From positions 1-34,224 of the forward strand of contig CASFCQ010000015.1 in assembly GCA_949293185.1 (NCBI GenBank): a stretch of DNA of 34,224 nucleotides. The letters run 5' to 3'. Within the stretch, counting starts at the first letter, position 1, and the number at the start of each line of letters is the position of its first letter. The DNA is from an uncultured bacterium (GTDB taxonomy: Bacteria; Cyanobacteriota; Vampirovibrionia; Gastranaerophilales; Gastranaerophilaceae). Position numbers and translations under genes: made by a program. The notes beneath the pieces were generated by a model. That model did not search any database, had not been told where the DNA came from, and saw nothing but the letters and a program-made list of their open reading frames with translations. Of this stretch, positions 32,942-34,224 are shown piece after piece.

Positions 32942-33838
32942 TTAATATTGATTCAATTTTTCAATAACATTTTCGATAATAGCATCGGGAGTGGATGCGC
33001 CCGCTGTTACACCGATATTTTGAGCTTTTTTAATTAACTCTTCATAATTTTTGAGTTCATCACCTGTTTCAATATGGATAGTAGGTGTGATACCCGTTAA
33101 AATTTCGGCAAGATGTGTCGTATTGGCACTTTTTTTGCTGCCAACAACAACCATCAAATCCGATTCCTTCGCAAGATTTCTGGCTTCTGACTGTCTTAGA
33201 GAAGTTGAAGCGCAAATTGTGTTGAAAACCTTGAGTTCTTTAGCCAGCGGAACAAGATAATCAACAACGGCTTTGAGGTTTTCTATACGCTGGGTTGTCT
33301 GCACAACAACACCTATTTTTTTATGGTCTTTAAGTTCTTTTTCAAAAGGAACAAGCGACTGAACATCAGGCGCAACAATAATTTTATCGCCGTGGGTCTG
33401 GGCGTTGGCTTTGATAGCGCACACTTCAGGGTGTTCAGGCTTGCCAACTATAACCAGCATAAAACCTTCCTGCACTAGTTGTATAGCCTTTTGCTGGACT
33501 TTTTTAACGTCAGGACAGGTCAAATCAACAGTTTCGTAACCTTTTTGTTTTATGTCTTCAAAAACATCAGGAGATGCACCGTGGCTTCTTACAACACAAA
33601 TGCCTGTTTTATCCTCCGGCAATTCGTCAACAGTATGTATGCCGAGCTGAGAAAGTTCATTGATAACATGCGAATTGTGAATCAATTCGCCAAGAACAAA
33701 AATCTCTTTATCATTATTTTCGGCTTTAAGCTTTTTAGTAGTTAAAACGGCTCTTTTTACGCCGTAGCAAAAACCTGCATGTTTTGCGAGTTTTATGTTT
33801 TTTTTCAAACGTTGATACGTCCAATCTTTAAGACTCAC
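32942..33838 (-). CDS. ispH: 4-Hydroxy-3-methylbut-2-enyl diphosphate reductase
   Basis: 298 aa. This last enzyme of the MEP isoprenoid pathway reduces HMBPP to IPP and DMAPP with a [4Fe-4S] cluster. The three cluster cysteines are C24 (AGFCYGVKRAV), C108 (DLTCPDV) and C209 (NTICASTSLRQSEA); the proton-donating Glu is E138 in KPEHPEV. SHGASPDV and GVTAGASTPDAIIE also match. A GTG start at 33838 gives about ten extra residues over the common family start; no clear ribosome site is seen, so a TTG at the LKKNIKLAKHAG position is an alternative. It leads directly into rpsA. Confidence 0.95.
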   Translation of the reverse strand: MSLKDWTYQRLKKNIKLAKHAGFCYGVKRAVLTTKKLKAENNDKEIFVLGELIHNSHVINELSQLGIHTVDELPEDKTGICVVRSHGASPDVFEDIKQKGYETVDLTCPDVKKVQQKAIQLVQEGFMLVIVGKPEHPEVCAIKANAQTHGDKIIVAPDVQSLVPFEKELKDHKKIGVVVQTTQRIENLKAVVDYLVPLAKELKVFNTICASTSLRQSEARNLAKESDLMVVVGSKKSANTTHLAEILTGITPTIHIETGDELKNYEELIKKAQNIGVTAGASTPDAIIENVIEKLNQY

Positions 33839-33900
33839 CGCAAAAACGGTGGTAAATTGTTTATATCATGAACATTTTTTTTATACAAGGCACACTATTC

Positions 33901-33962
33901 GGGACTTATATATATGTTTTCCACCAAATATTATTAAAAGATAAGCATAATGTCATTTCTGT
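33901..33962. repeat. Dispersed intergenic repeat, copy B
   Basis: Begins GGGACTTATATATATG and includes the same long run to ATAATGTC as copy A at 13757. Differences in the core arm weaken the ACATTAT/ATAATGT hairpin by one pair. Same orientation relative to a minus-strand gene start as copy A. Confidence 0.75.
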
Positions 33963-34015
33963 ATATGTTACGTAATTCGGTGACAAAAATTGTTACATTT
34001 TAACTCTTAACATAC

Positions 34016-34057
34016 ACGGCTTACAAAGTAAGCCGTAGGGGGTTCGGGGCGAAGCCC
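34016..34057. other. Hairpin cluster
   Basis: ACGGCTTAC (34016-34024) and GTAAGCCGT (34028-34036) pair perfectly over 9 bp with a 3-nt loop. A GGGC-GAA-GCCC hairpin (34047-34057) follows. No T tract follows either. It may be part of a repeated intergenic element. Confidence 0.45.
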
Positions 34058-34072
34058 TGATGGAATACGGTT

Positions 34073-34166
34073 AGAGATTTTTAAATGAAGGAATGAAAAT
34101 TTACCGGACCGATATTGTCATTTTGTGAGTGGACGGAAATTTTCGTTTCTGAATTTTAAAATCTCT
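34073..34166. repeat. Large imperfect inverted repeat
   Basis: Arms of about 33 bp at 34073-34106 and 34134-34166 agree at most positions (both read AGAGATTTT... and ...GAAAATTT...CCG in their own direction) around a 27-bp centre. This fits a small non-coding mobile-type element or a strong cruciform. Confidence 0.5.
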
Positions 34167-34224
34167 TTTGATAGCGCCAGTTTTCTTTTCTTTGGTTCGT
34201 TTCTTTTCTTTTGCCCGCGCAATA

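Larger units (their letters stand above)
33839..34224. other. Intergenic tail with repeats and hairpins
   Basis: About 386 bases up to the window edge, upstream of ispH. No gene is supported. They hold dispersed repeat copy B (33901-33962), a 9-bp perfect hairpin (34016-34036) followed by a GGGC/GCCC mini-hairpin, a large imperfect palindrome (34073-34166) and a pyrimidine-rich TTTCTTTTC tract (34180-34212). Confidence 0.6.

Noticed and set aside
34180-34212. Pyrimidine-rich tract as a coding fragment
   Set aside because: It reads as low-complexity Phe/Ser/Leu or Lys/Arg repeats in all frames and reaches the window edge with no gene structure.
1-34224. tRNA, rRNA, CRISPR array or insertion sequence
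   Set aside because: No cloverleaf with a GTTCGAA-type arm outside coding sequence, no regularly spaced direct repeats and no transposase frame were found.

Overview
AT-rich window (a little over one third G+C) with complete bacterial genes on both strands. Several traits point to a non-photosynthetic relative of cyanobacteria, most likely a gut-type Melainabacterium/Vampirovibrionia (Gastranaerophilales-like). The ATP synthase genes run a-c-b'-b-delta-alpha-gamma with two different b subunits and no beta/epsilon genes, which is the cyanobacterial layout. There is an AAA+R3H protein of the Ycf45/SpoIIIAA type. The OmpR-class response regulator is closest, from memory, to cyanobacterial RpaA, and an exact match to the cyanobacterial HLR1 operator lies upstream of it. 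No photosynthesis gene is seen. The taxonomic call is inference. TolC-like, AsmA-like and OprP-like proteins indicate an outer membrane.

Layout. 1-4042: an HLR1-bearing regulatory region, an RpaA-like response regulator with its histidine kinase, and a 387-aa protein with an EF-hand-like loop, closed by a terminator. 4053-10401 (minus): the F-type ATP synthase operon, then nfnA (ferredoxin:NADP+ oxidoreductase small subunit) with its own promoter, and an unnamed 58-aa four-cysteine protein. 10637-13622 (minus): ribosomal protein L28 (with terminator), pdxJ, and an M49-like zinc peptidase. 13623-14607: a dispersed repeat and the NADH sensor rex. 14614-19621 (minus): a 1226-aa AsmA-family protein followed by a TolC-type protein. 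19751-23313: a zinc-ribbon protein, a first glucose-6-phosphate isomerase (pgi), a secreted protein and a CgeB-like glycosyltransferase. 23392-25110: an inverted-repeat element and the Ycf45-like ATPase. 25445-28944: a 207-aa membrane-associated protein, an OprP-like porin, and a coupled pair of exported proteins, one of which is a pseudo-M48 peptidase. 29085-31747: a lone GspF/PilC protein, a 68-aa protein and a second pgi. 31867-33838 (minus): rpsA-like and ispH. 33839-34224: repeats and hairpins only.

Energy and redox functions dominate (ATP synthase, NfnA, Rex, two PGIs), with envelope functions (AsmA, TolC, porin, exported proteins) second. No tRNA, rRNA, CRISPR array, insertion sequence or phage gene was seen. 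The points most worth following are the tandem HLR1 sites before the RpaA-like gene, hairpins placed exactly after the two high-copy ATP synthase subunit genes, the degenerate M48 protein, a kinase lacking its G1 box, a shared Phe-Lys-Ser tail motif on unrelated proteins, and several genes with promoters so close to the ATG that they look leaderless.
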